DNA from: Enhydrobacter aerosaccus
GTDB lineage: Bacteria > Pseudomonadota > Alphaproteobacteria > Reyranellales > Reyranellaceae
Reading direction: 5' to 3'
NCBI GenBank assembly: GCA_903832005.1
Contig: CAIKZO010000074.1
Location: forward strand, 34,857 to 98,856
DNA length: 64,000 nucleotides
Each line of letters starts with the position of its first letter. The stretch's first letter is position 1. Position numbers and translations under genes: made by a program. Under the pieces are notes generated by a model that worked only from the letters and a program-made list of their open reading frames with translations, did no database searches and was not told the origin of the DNA. Below are positions 1 to 8,667 of the stretch, in pieces.

Positions 1-175
1 TCGGCTCGACGACCCCGCCCAGAATTTTCATCAGGGTCGACTTGCCGGCGCCGTTCTCGCCGATCAGCGCCAGCACTTCGCCCCGCTCGACGTGAAGGCT
101 GACGCGATCGAGCGCCTTCACGCCGGGGTAGGTCTTGCTGACGGAAGCGAGTTCGAGGAGACGCTCGGCGCTCAT
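1..175 (-). CDS. Sugar-type ABC transporter ATP-binding protein (5' part only)
   Basis: Only the first 58 codons lie in the window; the gene runs off the left edge. The ATG is at 175 on the minus strand. The protein opens with a typical ABC-ATPase start and a Walker A loop GENGAGKST at residues 39-47. The GENGAGKST form, with Asn, is usual in RbsA/MglA-type sugar ATPases that carry two nucleotide-binding domains, but the rest is not visible. It follows the sugar-type binding-protein gene on the same strand after a gap of about 100 bases that holds a palindromic repeat. The two probably belong to one operon for uptake of a sugar or polyol. The substrate cannot be told. Confidence 0.85.
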   Translation of the reverse strand, partial: MSAERLLELASVSKTYPGVKALDRVSLHVERGEVLALIGENGAGKSTLMKILGGVVEP

Positions 176-178
176 ATC

Positions 179-268
179 GTCATCCCGAGCGCAGCCGAGG
201 GACCTCTCTTTTGTAGGTGCGATGACAAAAGAGGTCCCTCGACTTCGCTTCGCTCCGCTCGGGATGAC
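179..268. repeat. Long imperfect inverted repeat (REP-like intergenic element)
   Basis: The left arm begins GTCATCCCGAGCG and continues to a GGGACCTCTTTTG-like stretch. The right arm mirrors it from ACAAAAGAGGTCCC to GCTCGGGATGAC. The arms are about 35-44 bases with a short loop. The element sits exactly between the binding-protein stop and the ATPase start. Elements of this sequence type are scattered in many proteobacterial genomes. In RNA it would form a strong hairpin and could lower expression of the ATPase relative to the binding protein. Confidence 0.75.
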
Positions 269-275
269 GCTTGTT

Positions 276-1229
276 TTACTTCTTGCCCTGCCGCGCCTTC
301 AGCTCGGCCCAGAAGGAATCGACATTGTCCTTCTCGATGATCTTGGTCGGGATGATGATGAGCTTGTTGGCGGGCACGAACGACTTGTCGCCTTCGAGGA
401 ACTTGGCCATGTCCTTCATGCCCTGGTAGCCCCACTCGTAGGGCTGCTGCACGACGGTGCCGACGATCGTGCCTTCCTTGACGCCGCCCAAGGTGATGGC
501 GTCCTCGTCGAAGCCGATGATCGTCACCTTGCCGATCTTGCCCGCTTCCTTCAGCGCCTCGTAGATGCGCGGCGTGTTGTAGGAATAGAAGCCGACCATG
601 CAGTTGATCTCGGGATGGGCGGTGATCGTGTCCTCGACGTTGCGCTTGGCGCGGGTCTGGTCGATGTCGTCGGCGCGCACGTCGACCAGCTCGATCTTTG
701 TGCCCTTGATCACTTCCTTCACGCCGTCGATGCGCTCGCGCGCATTGTCGGCGCCCGGCAGTCCGACGAAGCCCATGCATTTGCCGCCGTTCGGCATCGC
801 CTTGACCATCAACTGGCCGGCCTGCTTGCCCGCCTCGACGTTGGACGAGCCGATATAGACGACGCGCTTGCTGCTGGGCGCGTCGCTGTCGGTGGTGAAC
901 AGCGCCACCTGGCCGCCGACGCGATTGAGCGCGTCGCCCATGGTCTTGGGGTCGACGGGGCTCACCAGGATGCCGGCGACGCCCGCGGCCACGAGATCGT
1001 CCATCATGCGGGTCTGGATCGCCGCCGACGACTGCTCGGGATACTTGAACGTCAGAGTATAGTTCGGAAGTTCGCTCTGGGCCTTCTTGACGCCCGCTTC
1101 GGCGGCTTTCCAGAAGTCCGAGGCGCCGTTCACGACGAAGGCCAGGGTCTTCTTGTCGGCCGATTGGGTGGTGCCGGTGAGACCAATCAGGGTCGCGGCA
1201 ACGACAGCAGCGGTCAGCATCTTCTTCAT
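276..1229 (-). CDS. Periplasmic sugar-binding protein of an ABC transporter (RbsB/Peripla_BP_4 type)
   Basis: A 317-residue protein with a Sec signal peptide ([19 protein letters not shown], cleavage near residue 23). The mature part starts [21 protein letters not shown], the usual first strand and helix of the RbsB-like sugar-binding fold. The motif [16 protein letters not shown] near residues 86-101 is typical of this family's hinge region. The length is normal. It captures a sugar-like ligand in the periplasm for the ABC importer whose ATPase follows. The start is the ATG at 1229, preceded by GGAGGAAGA. An inverted repeat about 45 bases upstream is a candidate operator. Confidence 0.88.
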   Translation of the reverse strand: MKKMLTAAVVAATLIGLTGTTQSADKKTLAFVVNGASDFWKAAEAGVKKAQSELPNYTLTFKYPEQSSAAIQTRMMDDLVAAGVAGILVSPVDPKTMGDALNRVGGQVALFTTDSDAPSSKRVVYIGSSNVEAGKQAGQLMVKAMPNGGKCMGFVGLPGADNARERIDGVKEVIKGTKIELVDVRADDIDQTRAKRNVEDTITAHPEINCMVGFYSYNTPRIYEALKEAGKIGKVTIIGFDEDAITLGGVKEGTIVGTVVQQPYEWGYQGMKDMAKFLEGDKSFVPANKLIIIPTKIIEKDNVDSFWAELKARQGKK

Positions 1230-1272
1230 GTTCTTCCTCCCGAATGGCGAGTGGCACGACCCGATCGCCTAT

Positions 1273-1302
1273 CGATTTGTTGTCGATTGAGCGACCAAAT
1301 CG
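1273..1302. promoter_or_regulatory. Inverted repeat upstream of the sugar-binding protein gene (candidate operator)
   Basis: CGATTTG at 1273-1279 is repeated in reverse complement as CAAATCG at 1296-1302. The inner parts TGTCG and CGACC partly continue the symmetry. The site lies 44-73 bases upstream of the binding-protein start, where a repressor operator is expected. No regulator gene is visible in the window for this system, so the assignment is inference. Confidence 0.4.
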
Positions 1303-1374
1303 TTGTTAAACAGCTAGTCAGAGGCCGGCGGGATCGTCAACCCTGCCAGGGAAGTTCGGAGATATGCAGTCAAC

Positions 1375-2409
1375 ATGAACACCTCTCGACGCGCGCAGCG
1401 CGACCGCCGGGTGACCGCGATCGTCCTCGTCGCCACCGCTATCCTCAGTGCGTTCTTCGGCGGCAAAGTCGCGCCCGGCACAGCACCGGCGTGGGCGGGC
1501 TACCTCCAGGGCGTCGTCAACGGGCTGCTCGCGGCGACCCCGATCGTCCTGCTGGAGATCTACGGCATGCAGGGAGCGCTGGGCGAGCGGCTGCGCCGCC
1601 AGCCGCTGTGGGCCTATCTCGCCATCAAGATTTTCGCCTATGCGTTCTTCATCGTCGGCGCCTATGCCGTGTCGCGCGTGGCCTTCCTCAAGCTCTATGG
1701 CCTGCCTCTGCAGGGCACCGACATCGACCAGAAGTCCCTCATCTTCGGTGCCGTCATGTCGGTCGGCTTCAACCTCACCTTCGAGCTGGGCGGCCTGCTG
1801 GGCTGGAGCACGCTCAAGAGCCTGCTGACCGGCCGCTACTCCCTGCCGCGCGCCGAGCAGAAGACTTTCCTGCTGATCGACATGAAGGACTCGACGGGCC
1901 TGGCCGAACGCCTGGGACCGATCCGCTTCCACAAACTGCTCAACGACTTCTTCCGCGACGTCTCCCATGCCGCCCTCGAATGCGAGGCGGAGATCCACAA
2001 GTATGTGGGCGACGAAGCGATCCTCACCTGGGCCGACGATGCCGGCCTTCAGGATGGCGCGGCCCTCTCCTGCCCCTTCATCGCCCAGGACTTCATCGCC
2101 AAACGCAAGGCGCTTTACCTCGAGCGCTACGGCGCCGTGCCGTCGTTCCGTGCGGCGCTCCATTGCGGCGAGATCGTCGCCGGCGAAATCGGCGACCTCC
2201 GACGCGAGATCGCCTATGTCGGCGATACGTTGAATGTGGCGGCCCGTCTGCTCGACGCCGCCAAGACGGTGGGACGCGATGTGCTGGTCTCCGCCGAACT
2301 ACTGCAACGCTCGACGGTGCCTGATGACCTGCGCACGGAAGAATTGCCCGTGCTCGAGGTGCGTGGCCGCGCCGAGCCGCTCGCCATCGCCGCCCTGGAC
2401 CGCCGCTAG
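1375..2409 (+). CDS. Membrane-anchored adenylate/guanylate cyclase family protein
   Basis: A 344-residue protein. The N-terminal half (about 1-155) has four or so hydrophobic segments, for example around residues 17-30, 43-62 and 80-103. The C-terminal half is a class III cyclase domain. It starts with KTFLLIDMKDSTGLAERLGP near residue 163, where the Asp of LIDMKDST is the first metal ligand. The second ligand is in HKYVGDEAILTW. GEIVAGEIGDLRREIAYVGDTLNVAARL is the typical strand-loop-helix. It may make cAMP or cGMP, but nucleotide choice cannot be judged. It is transcribed away from the sugar ABC genes and converges with the next gene, its TAG stop overlapping that gene's end by four bases. 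Confidence 0.85.
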   Translation: MNTSRRAQRDRRVTAIVLVATAILSAFFGGKVAPGTAPAWAGYLQGVVNGLLAATPIVLLEIYGMQGALGERLRRQPLWAYLAIKIFAYAFFIVGAYAVSRVAFLKLYGLPLQGTDIDQKSLIFGAVMSVGFNLTFELGGLLGWSTLKSLLTGRYSLPRAEQKTFLLIDMKDSTGLAERLGPIRFHKLLNDFFRDVSHAALECEAEIHKYVGDEAILTWADDAGLQDGAALSCPFIAQDFIAKRKALYLERYGAVPSFRAALHCGEIVAGEIGDLRREIAYVGDTLNVAARLLDAAKTVGRDVLVSAELLQRSTVPDDLRTEELPVLEVRGRAEPLAIAALDRR

Positions 2410-4358
2410 CGCCCTTCGCCCGGCGTCAGTATCTCGAACATCATGCTGCCTGGCTGTTCGAGCATGCCGAACAGCACCGCGAACTTCGCGGCATCGCCCT
2501 CGACCTTGAGCGCACCCGACATCAACGCCTCCGGCGCCGTGGTCTTGCGCAACACCAGCGCATCGAGCGTCGTGCGCGTCGTCGTCACCGAAGCCGCCGC
2601 CGTGTCGGAGCGCTCACCCATGCGATGGCTCAAGGTGCAGTTCTTGAGCGTGAGCGCCATCTCCTCGTCGCGGTCGGTGAAGCGCCAATTGAGGACGAAC
2701 GACTGGCCCGCCGCCTTGGCCGGATCGAGCCGAATCTCCAGCGCATCGAAGAACACGTCGGTGCTGAGTCCCGCCAGCGTGTCAGCACTGGCGAGCGACC
2801 GCGCCGGCACCTGGAACACGCCGTGCCGCAACTCCTGCGCTCCATAGAGGAAGGCATTGCGCCAGGTGGCCGACTCGGCCTGGTAGCCCATCTGCTCGAG
2901 CGCATCGGCGCAAAGCGCGCGCGCTTCCTTGTTTTCGGGTTCGGCGAAGACGACTTCCTTCATCACTTGGGCAACCCAGCGGAACTCGCCTTTGGCGAAG
3001 TCCGCCTTCGCGCGCGTCATCACCGCCGCCGCGCCGCCCATGTATTCGACAAACTTCTTTGCCGCGGGCGCAGGCGGCAGCGGATGGAGATTGCACGGGT
3101 TGCCATCGTACCAGCTGAGGTATCGCTGATAGACCGCCTTCACATTGTGGCTGACCGTGCCGTAGTAGCCGCGCACCGACCAGCGGTCGGCCAGGCCCGG
3201 CGGCAGGTCGATCGCCTCGGCGATCTCGGCCGGTCGCCAGCCCTTGTTCATGTAGCGCAAGGTCTGGTCGTGGATGTGCTTGTAGAGATCGCGCTGCGCC
3301 TCGAGATAGTCGACGATCGCCTCGCGGCCCCAGGTCGGCCAATGGTGCTGGCCGATCATGATATCGGTGTGCGGAGTGTACATCTTGATAGCGTCGCCGA
3401 TGTACTTGGCCCAGATCCGCGGATCGCGTGCCAGCGCGCCGCGCAACGGGATGAAGTTGTGCAGCAGCGGACAGGCATTCTCCGCCATGTTGAGCACGCG
3501 GAACTCAGGATAGAACATATGCATCTCGGCCGGCGCCTCGGTCTCGGGCGCGAGCTGGAACACGATCTTCACCCCGTCGATCACATGCTCCTCGACCGCC
3601 TCGACGATCAGCTGTGTCGGTGCGATCAGGCCGGGCGTGCCGCGGGCGATGCCCTTGCCGAGACCTGCATCGACCTGGCCCTTGGCGCCGCGCGGCAGCA
3701 TCGCGCCGAACTGGAACTGCGCGCGCCGGCTCATCGGCAGGCCGGCCAGCACATTCTCGCCGGACACGGCCTCCATGAAGCCGTTCGGCGCGATCACGAC
3801 CGCGCGGCCAGCCTTGACGTCGGCCTCGTCGACCACGCCACGCACGCCGCCGTAATGATCGACGTGACTGTGCGTATAGATCACCGCGACCACGGGCTTG
3901 CGTGGGCGGTGGGCGTAGTAGAGCTCAAGTGCGGCACGCGAGCTTTCGGCGACCGTGAGCGGATCGACCAGGATCAGGCCGGTCTTGCCTTCGATCACCG
4001 TCAGGTTGGCGATGTCGAAGCCGCGCAATTGATAGAGCCCGTCGGTGACCTTGAAGAGACCGTTGGCCATGTTGAGACGCGCCATGCGCCACAGACTGGG
4101 GTTGACCGTCGAGGGCGCCAGCTCGCCGTCGATGAAGGCGTATTCACCGAGGTTCCACAGGGTCGTGCCGCTCTTCGTCTGGATCGCCCCATCGGGTACC
4201 AGCGCGATCAGCCCGCGTTGGACCGCCTCGAAATCGCGCGTATCGGAGAACGGCAGCTTGGCCGCCATCGCCGTGTTCGCGGCCTTTGTCGCGGTTTCGG
4301 CGTCACGCGCCACCTCGAGATGCGATGCCGGAACGGGCACGGCGGAGCCAGCAACCAT
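2406..4358 (-). CDS. SdsA/BDS1-type alkyl sulfatase, metallo-beta-lactamase fold
   Basis: A 650-residue protein. The metal motif THSHVDHYGG at residues 162-171 (HxHxDH) marks the metallo-beta-lactamase fold. Length and layout (lactamase domain, then an all-helical dimerisation part, then an SCP2-like C-terminus) match the SdsA1/Yjcs alkyl sulfatases. These cleave sulfate esters such as dodecyl sulfate to alcohol and sulfate. No clear signal peptide is seen, so it may be cytoplasmic. I chose the ATG at 4358 because GAAGGAAAAGGA lies just upstream. A longer reading to 4418 would overlap the divergent gene. The substrate is inferred from the family only. Confidence 0.82.
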   Translation of the reverse strand: MVAGSAVPVPASHLEVARDAETATKAANTAMAAKLPFSDTRDFEAVQRGLIALVPDGAIQTKSGTTLWNLGEYAFIDGELAPSTVNPSLWRMARLNMANGLFKVTDGLYQLRGFDIANLTVIEGKTGLILVDPLTVAESSRAALELYYAHRPRKPVVAVIYTHSHVDHYGGVRGVVDEADVKAGRAVVIAPNGFMEAVSGENVLAGLPMSRRAQFQFGAMLPRGAKGQVDAGLGKGIARGTPGLIAPTQLIVEAVEEHVIDGVKIVFQLAPETEAPAEMHMFYPEFRVLNMAENACPLLHNFIPLRGALARDPRIWAKYIGDAIKMYTPHTDIMIGQHHWPTWGREAIVDYLEAQRDLYKHIHDQTLRYMNKGWRPAEIAEAIDLPPGLADRWSVRGYYGTVSHNVKAVYQRYLSWYDGNPCNLHPLPPAPAAKKFVEYMGGAAAVMTRAKADFAKGEFRWVAQVMKEVVFAEPENKEARALCADALEQMGYQAESATWRNAFLYGAQELRHGVFQVPARSLASADTLAGLSTDVFFDALEIRLDPAKAAGQSFVLNWRFTDRDEEMALTLKNCTLSHRMGERSDTAAASVTTTRTTLDALVLRKTTAPEALMSGALKVEGDAAKFAVLFGMLEQPGSMMFEILTPGEGR

Positions 4359-4404
4359 TTGTCCTTTTCCTTCTTCTCTCAGCACGGCACTTTGTGAGCG
4401 CGCC

Positions 4405-4719
4405 ATGGCCCAACGCAAGCTCTCCCTCCCGGCAATTCGTCGCGCAGTCTCTGCTCTGCCCGGCGTGGAGGAAGGTACGTCCTACGGGACGCCGGCCTGG
4501 CGCCACAAGCGCAAGCTGCTGACGCGCCTGCATCAGGATGGAGAGTCGATCGTCCTGAAGGTCGGCGCCCAGACGCGGGATCACCTGCTGCAGGCCGATC
4601 CCGCGACCTTCTTCATCACCAACCACTATGCCGGCTACCCGATGGTGCTGGCGCGCCTCGACAAGCTCACGGCGGCGGATCTGCGGAAGCTGCTCGAGCG
4701 CGCTATCCTTCAACCTTGA
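4405..4719 (+). CDS. MmcQ/YjbR-like family protein
   Basis: A small 104-residue protein starting MAQRKLSLPAIRRAVSALPGVEEGTSYGTPAW. The pattern LPGVEEGTSYGTPAW (Pro, Gly, Glu, Gly followed by a Trp), the KLLTRL strand and the late YPMVLARLDKL motif fit the YjbR/MmcQ (CyaY-like fold) family, which is often annotated as DNA-binding. Its role in the cell is not established. It starts 46 bases from the divergent sulfatase gene, so the two share a promoter region. Its end overlaps the converging TctC-type gene by 17 bases. Confidence 0.75.
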   Translation: MAQRKLSLPAIRRAVSALPGVEEGTSYGTPAWRHKRKLLTRLHQDGESIVLKVGAQTRDHLLQADPATFFITNHYAGYPMVLARLDKLTAADLRKLLERAILQP

Positions 4720-5677
4720 TGTTGTTTTCCTTCACCACCTTGGTCCAGCGGTCGGTCTCGAACTTCAGCTTGTCGAGATAGCCGTCGGGCGTGCTGCCGG
4801 TCGTGACGAAGCCCAACTCGGCGAACTTCTTCTTCACGCCCTGATCCTTCACAATCTCGAGACAGAGCGCGTTGAGCTTGTCGACGACCGGGCGCGGAAT
4901 GCCGATCGGGCCGACGATGCCATAGAACACCGCGCTCACGAGATCGGGCATGCCGAGTTCGACCACGGTCGGCACGTCCGGGCACAGGGCCGAGCGCTCG
5001 GCGGTGGCGACGCAAATGCCAGTCAGGCGACCGCCTGAAACATGCGTGCCGGTCGGCAGCACGACATCGCACACGATCGGAACGTGTCCGCCCATCACGT
5101 CGCGGATCGCGTCGGCCGAGCCCTTGTAGCCGACCACTTCCATTTTCAGGTTGTTGCGCGACCGGAACAGCTCGCCCCACAGGTGCGGCTGGTTGCCGAT
5201 ACCCGAGCAGGCGAAGCGGACCTTGTCGGGCTGGGCATTCACCCAGGCCACGAAGTCCTTGAAGTTCTTGATCGGCAGATCCTTGTTGACCGCGATCATG
5301 TCGGGAATGTCGGCGATCGTGGAGATCGGCTGGAAATCCTTCAGCGGGTCGAACGGCTGCTTGAGCCCGAGCGCGGCATTGGTAGCCAGCGTCGTACTGC
5401 CGAGCAGCAGCGTGTAGCCGTCGGGCTTGGCCTTGGCGACCGCCTCCATGCCGATGATGGTATTGCCGCCGCCCTTGTTCTCGACGATGACCTGCTGGCC
5501 CAACAGCTCGCCCAGCTTCTCGGCGACCACGCGGCCCGCGGTGTCGGTGGCGCCGCCCGGAATGTACGGCACCACGATCCTGACCTGCTGGCTGGGCCAG
5601 GCTTGTGCCCGTACCGATGACGCTCCCACGATCGTCCAGCCGGCAGCACCCGCGATTACACCACGACGCTTGATCAT
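4703..5677 (-). CDS. TctC/Bug-family periplasmic binding protein
   Basis: A 324-residue binding protein with an N-terminal export signal (MIKRRGVIAGAAGWTIVGASSVRAQA). The first mature strand WPSQQVRIVVPYIPGGATDTAGRVVAEKLGELLGQQ contains the family motif VPYxPGGxxDxxxR, whose Pro-Gly-Gly and Asp contact a carboxylate ligand. This is the tripartite tricarboxylate transporter (Bug) family. It is an orphan: no TctA or TctB membrane subunits lie near it, only an MFS transporter gene 25 bases upstream on the same strand. Many Bug proteins are orphans. Its ribosome site is inside a perfect palindrome (5681-5700). Confidence 0.88.
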   Translation of the reverse strand: MIKRRGVIAGAAGWTIVGASSVRAQAWPSQQVRIVVPYIPGGATDTAGRVVAEKLGELLGQQVIVENKGGGNTIIGMEAVAKAKPDGYTLLLGSTTLATNAALGLKQPFDPLKDFQPISTIADIPDMIAVNKDLPIKNFKDFVAWVNAQPDKVRFACSGIGNQPHLWGELFRSRNNLKMEVVGYKGSADAIRDVMGGHVPIVCDVVLPTGTHVSGGRLTGICVATAERSALCPDVPTVVELGMPDLVSAVFYGIVGPIGIPRPVVDKLNALCLEIVKDQGVKKKFAELGFVTTGSTPDGYLDKLKFETDRWTKVVKENNIKVEG

Positions 5678-5680
5678 TTT

Positions 5681-5700
5681 TTCCTCCCAATTGGGAGGAA
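5681..5700. promoter_or_regulatory. Perfect 20-bp palindrome covering the ribosome site of the TctC-type gene
   Basis: TTCCTCCCAATTGGGAGGAA reads the same on both strands. On the minus-strand mRNA its right arm GGGAGGAA is the Shine-Dalgarno sequence of the ATG at 5677. The left arm lies just after the MFS stop codon at 5703. A hairpin would hide the ribosome site, and ribosomes finishing the MFS gene could open it. It is not a standard terminator for the minus strand because A residues, not U, follow. Confidence 0.6.
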
Positions 5701-5702
5701 CG

Positions 5703-6893
5703 TTACTCCGCGGGCTTGAGCGCCGTCGAGGCGGTCACGTCGCTTTCGTTGGGCAGAAACGAAATGGCGATCATGGTGCAGGCGGCGACGCCGGCCAGCG
5801 ACATCAGCATGAAGGGAAAGCCCGCGGCCTTCACCGACGGGCCGATGCCCGCTACCACGAGGGAACTCACGCCGAAGCCGATCGCCAGCCGCATGCCGGT
5901 GACACGGCTGCGCAGCCGGTCGTCGACATAGCGCACGATCATCGCATCGGTGAACGGGATGGCGCCGAACACGAAGACCATGAAAAGGGCCGTGACGAAC
6001 ACCAGCATCCAACCTTCCGAATAGGCGGCCAGCACGAACAGCGGAATCTGCACCAGCAGGATCGGCATGTAGACGGTCTTGATCGGATGACGGTCGATCA
6101 GGTGACCGACCAGGAGCTGGGCCAGCGAGGCGAAGGTGAAGACCCCGAACAGCACCGTGCTGAGCAACCATGGCTGGGCCGCCAGCTCGGCGATGCGCGT
6201 CTTCAGCATCTCGCCGTTGGAGTTGGTGGTGAAGTTGAAGACGATCGAGCCGGTGATGGCGGCGCAAGTCATGACGAAGAACACGCGCGCCATCATGCCG
6301 GGCGGCATGTCGAGCATCTTGGCCTTACGCTTGGCGGGCGAGCCCTCTTCCTTCGGCACGTACTTGGCGAACAGCACGGCGCCCACGAGGGAGACGACGC
6401 CCGGAACGATATAGGCCATTTGCCAGCCGTAGCGCGTCGCCAGCAGCACCGAGATGCTGGAGCCGATGGCGATGCCGAGGTTACCGACCAGGCCGTTGAC
6501 GCCGATCACGAAGCCCGGACGCTCCGCGCCCTGCACGATCATCGGGATACCGACGGGATGATAGATCGAGGAGAAGGCGCCCATCAGCGTCATCGCCGCA
6601 CCGATCTGCCACTTGTTGGTGCAGAGCGCGATGATCATGCAGGAGACGCCAAGACCGGCGAAGAACAGGATCATCATGTTGCGGCGGCCCCACTGGTCGC
6701 CGAGCTTGCCCGAGATGATCGAGCCCGCGCCGAACATGAAGGAAGCGCCGAACGCGTAAGGCGTCAGTTCCTTCCAGTCGGCGCCCCAGATGCCGGCGAT
6801 CACGCTCACTGTGTAGAGAAAGATCACGAGGACCCAATGGTCCATGGCGTGGCCGAGATTGAGCAAGAGCGACGTCGGGCTGCTGAATTTCAT
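5703..6893 (-). CDS. MFS transporter
   Basis: A 396-residue membrane protein with about 12 hydrophobic segments. The MFS loop 2-3 motif appears as GKLGDQWGRRNMMIL near residue 64. The second half has the matching GHLIDRHPIKTVYMP. The ATG at 6893 is preceded by AGGAGACGCCCAAA; a longer reading to 6995 would run into the divergent regulator gene. It is divergent from an AraC-type regulator with only 70 bases between the starts. This is the usual arrangement of an efflux or uptake permease with its own regulator. The substrate is unknown. Confidence 0.85.
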   Translation of the reverse strand: MKFSSPTSLLLNLGHAMDHWVLVIFLYTVSVIAGIWGADWKELTPYAFGASFMFGAGSIISGKLGDQWGRRNMMILFFAGLGVSCMIIALCTNKWQIGAAMTLMGAFSSIYHPVGIPMIVQGAERPGFVIGVNGLVGNLGIAIGSSISVLLATRYGWQMAYIVPGVVSLVGAVLFAKYVPKEEGSPAKRKAKMLDMPPGMMARVFFVMTCAAITGSIVFNFTTNSNGEMLKTRIAELAAQPWLLSTVLFGVFTFASLAQLLVGHLIDRHPIKTVYMPILLVQIPLFVLAAYSEGWMLVFVTALFMVFVFGAIPFTDAMIVRYVDDRLRSRVTGMRLAIGFGVSSLVVAGIGPSVKAAGFPFMLMSLAGVAACTMIAISFLPNESDVTASTALKPAE

Positions 6894-6963
6894 TTTGGGC
6901 GTCTCCTGATGTGTAAATAATAAAAAGGACGCCCATGGCTGTCTTGCGCTAGATTGCCAACTT

Positions 6964-7773
6964 ATGTCGCAAGTCAGCCAAACCCGGTCCACCAACCCTG
7001 CCGACTATCAGCGCGTGCCACGCGCGGTCGCCGCCATGCCCAAGGATTTCGCGGCGGGCTTCAAGATCAGGCCGCACAGCCACGAGCGCTCGCAGCTGAT
7101 CTATGCGACGGCCGGCACGATGCGCGTCGCCACACGCGACGCCATGTGGGTGGTGCCGCCGCAGCGCGCGCTGTGGATGCCGGCGCATATTGGCCACAGC
7201 ATCGTGATGGCCAGCGACGTCACCATGCGCACGCTCTACATGCGCGACGATGCGGCCGCCTTCATGCCCAACGCCTGCCGCGTGCTCTCGATCTCGCCCT
7301 TGCTACGCGAGTTGATCGTGCGCGCGACCGAGCTGCCGCTGCAGTACGACGAGAGCGGCCCGGCCGGACATGTGATCGCGCTGATCCTGTCGGAGCTACG
7401 CGGCCTGCAGTCGCTACCGCTGCAGCTGCCGATGCCGCGCGACCCGAAGCTGAACCAGCTCTGCCAAGCGTTGCTCGAGGCGCCCGGCGACCAACGACCG
7501 CTCGAGGCCTGGGCCGAGACCATCAACACCAGCGCCCGCACCCTGGCCCGCCACTTCCAAAGCGAGACCGGTCTCAGCTTCGGCGCCTGGCGCCAGCAGG
7601 CGCGCGTGCTCGAGGCCATGGGGCGCTTGGGCAACGGCCAGCCGGTGACGCAAGTCGCTTTCGACCTGGGCTACGAGAGCGTCAGCGCCTTCAGCGCCAT
7701 GTTCCGCCGCGCCGCCGGCGCCTCGCCGCGGCAATTCCAGAATCGGCCCTCCGCCACGGGAGAAGCATCGTGA
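6964..7773 (+). CDS. AraC-family transcriptional regulator with cupin-like N-terminus
   Basis: A 269-residue protein. Residues 30-115 look like the cupin sensor domain of the NimR/YeaM group (PHSHERSQLIYATAGTMRV, then VVPPQRALWMPAHIGHSI). The C-terminal 100 residues hold two helix-turn-helix units. The second ends with VTQVAFDLGYESVSAFSAMFRRAAGASPRQF, the classical AraC signature. It probably controls the divergent MFS gene; in E. coli NimR likewise controls a divergently placed transporter. The methyltransferase gene follows with a 4-base GTGA overlap, so the two are co-translated. Confidence 0.9.
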   Translation: MSQVSQTRSTNPADYQRVPRAVAAMPKDFAAGFKIRPHSHERSQLIYATAGTMRVATRDAMWVVPPQRALWMPAHIGHSIVMASDVTMRTLYMRDDAAAFMPNACRVLSISPLLRELIVRATELPLQYDESGPAGHVIALILSELRGLQSLPLQLPMPRDPKLNQLCQALLEAPGDQRPLEAWAETINTSARTLARHFQSETGLSFGAWRQQARVLEAMGRLGNGQPVTQVAFDLGYESVSAFSAMFRRAAGASPRQFQNRPSATGEAS

Positions 7774-8498
7774 CCTTGGCCGACAGTTGGGAAGCCCACT
7801 CCCGCCAATGGATCGAGTGGGCGCGCGCGCCGGGCTTCGACAGCTACTGGCGCTATCACCGCGACCAGTTCCTCGCACTCGTGCCGCCGCCTGGCCGACA
7901 GACCGTCGACATCGGCTGCGGCGAAGGCCGGTTGACGCGCCACCTCAAGGGCCTCGGCCACCGGATCATCGGCATCGATGCCTCTCCTTCCCTGGTCGCC
8001 GCCGCGCGCGAGGCGGACCCGTCGATGGATATCCGGCACGCCAATGCGTCTGCGTTGCCGTTGCAGGATGCCAGCGCAGATCTCGCGATCGCCTTCATGA
8101 CGCTGCACGACATCGATGAGATGCCGCTCGCCGTCCGTGAGATCGCACGCGTGCTGGAGCCCGGCGGCAAGCTGTGCCTGGCGATCGTCCATCCGATAAA
8201 CTCGGCGGGGCGCTTCGAAGAATCGGCGGCGGACGCGCCCTTCGTCATCAAGGGCGACTATCTCCGACCCTTTCGTTTCGCCGACACTGTCGAGCGCGAT
8301 GGCATGACCATGACGTTCCATAGCCAGCACCGTCCGATCTCGGCGTACTTCTCGGCCCTGGAGCAGGCGGGCCTTCTGGTCGAGGCCTTGCGCGAACCGG
8401 ACATCCCGGACCACGCCCTCAACTCGGAAGCCAGCCGTCGCTGGCAGCGCCTCCCGCTGTTCCTCCAAATGCGCGTCGTTCGCCCTGCGGCCGACTGA
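7770..8498 (+). CDS. Class I SAM-dependent methyltransferase
   Basis: A 242-residue protein starting at the GTG at 7770, which overlaps the AraC gene's stop (GTGA). The SAM-binding motif I is TVDIGCGEGR at residues 45-54. Then come GIDASPSLVAAA (motif II acid), ASALPLQDASADLAIAFMTLHDID (motif IV) and REIARVLEPGGKLCLAIVHP (post-motif), as in the Methyltransf_11/UbiE-like group. The methyl acceptor is unknown. The tight coupling to an AraC regulator suggests the two act in one response. Confidence 0.85.
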   Translation: MTLADSWEAHSRQWIEWARAPGFDSYWRYHRDQFLALVPPPGRQTVDIGCGEGRLTRHLKGLGHRIIGIDASPSLVAAAREADPSMDIRHANASALPLQDASADLAIAFMTLHDIDEMPLAVREIARVLEPGGKLCLAIVHPINSAGRFEESAADAPFVIKGDYLRPFRFADTVERDGMTMTFHSQHRPISAYFSALEQAGLLVEALREPDIPDHALNSEASRRWQRLPLFLQMRVVRPAAD

Positions 8499-8667
8499 CA
8501 TATCCCTGTAAAAAGTGGGGATTTCTCCATTATTCCAAGCGATTACGCGGACAGCACGCTTGACGTCAGAGGCCTGAATATCCCCAATGCGGGTCCTGTT
8601 TAGGGTAGGATAAACCGCCGTTCAGCAAGATCGGCCACTGCGCGTACGCAGTTCGTGGAGTTCAGTT

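Noticed and set aside
135..2324. Very long open frame on the plus strand (729 codons)
   Set aside because: It is antisense to the clearly real sugar-binding protein and then runs out of frame through the cyclase gene. Its composition is the Arg/His/Asp-rich pattern of GC-rich shadow frames.
8499..8667. Possible small RNA or riboswitch before the flavin subunit gene
   Set aside because: Only a short palindrome (CTGCGCGTACGCAG near 8638) is present. No known riboswitch core or tRNA-like T-loop can be made.
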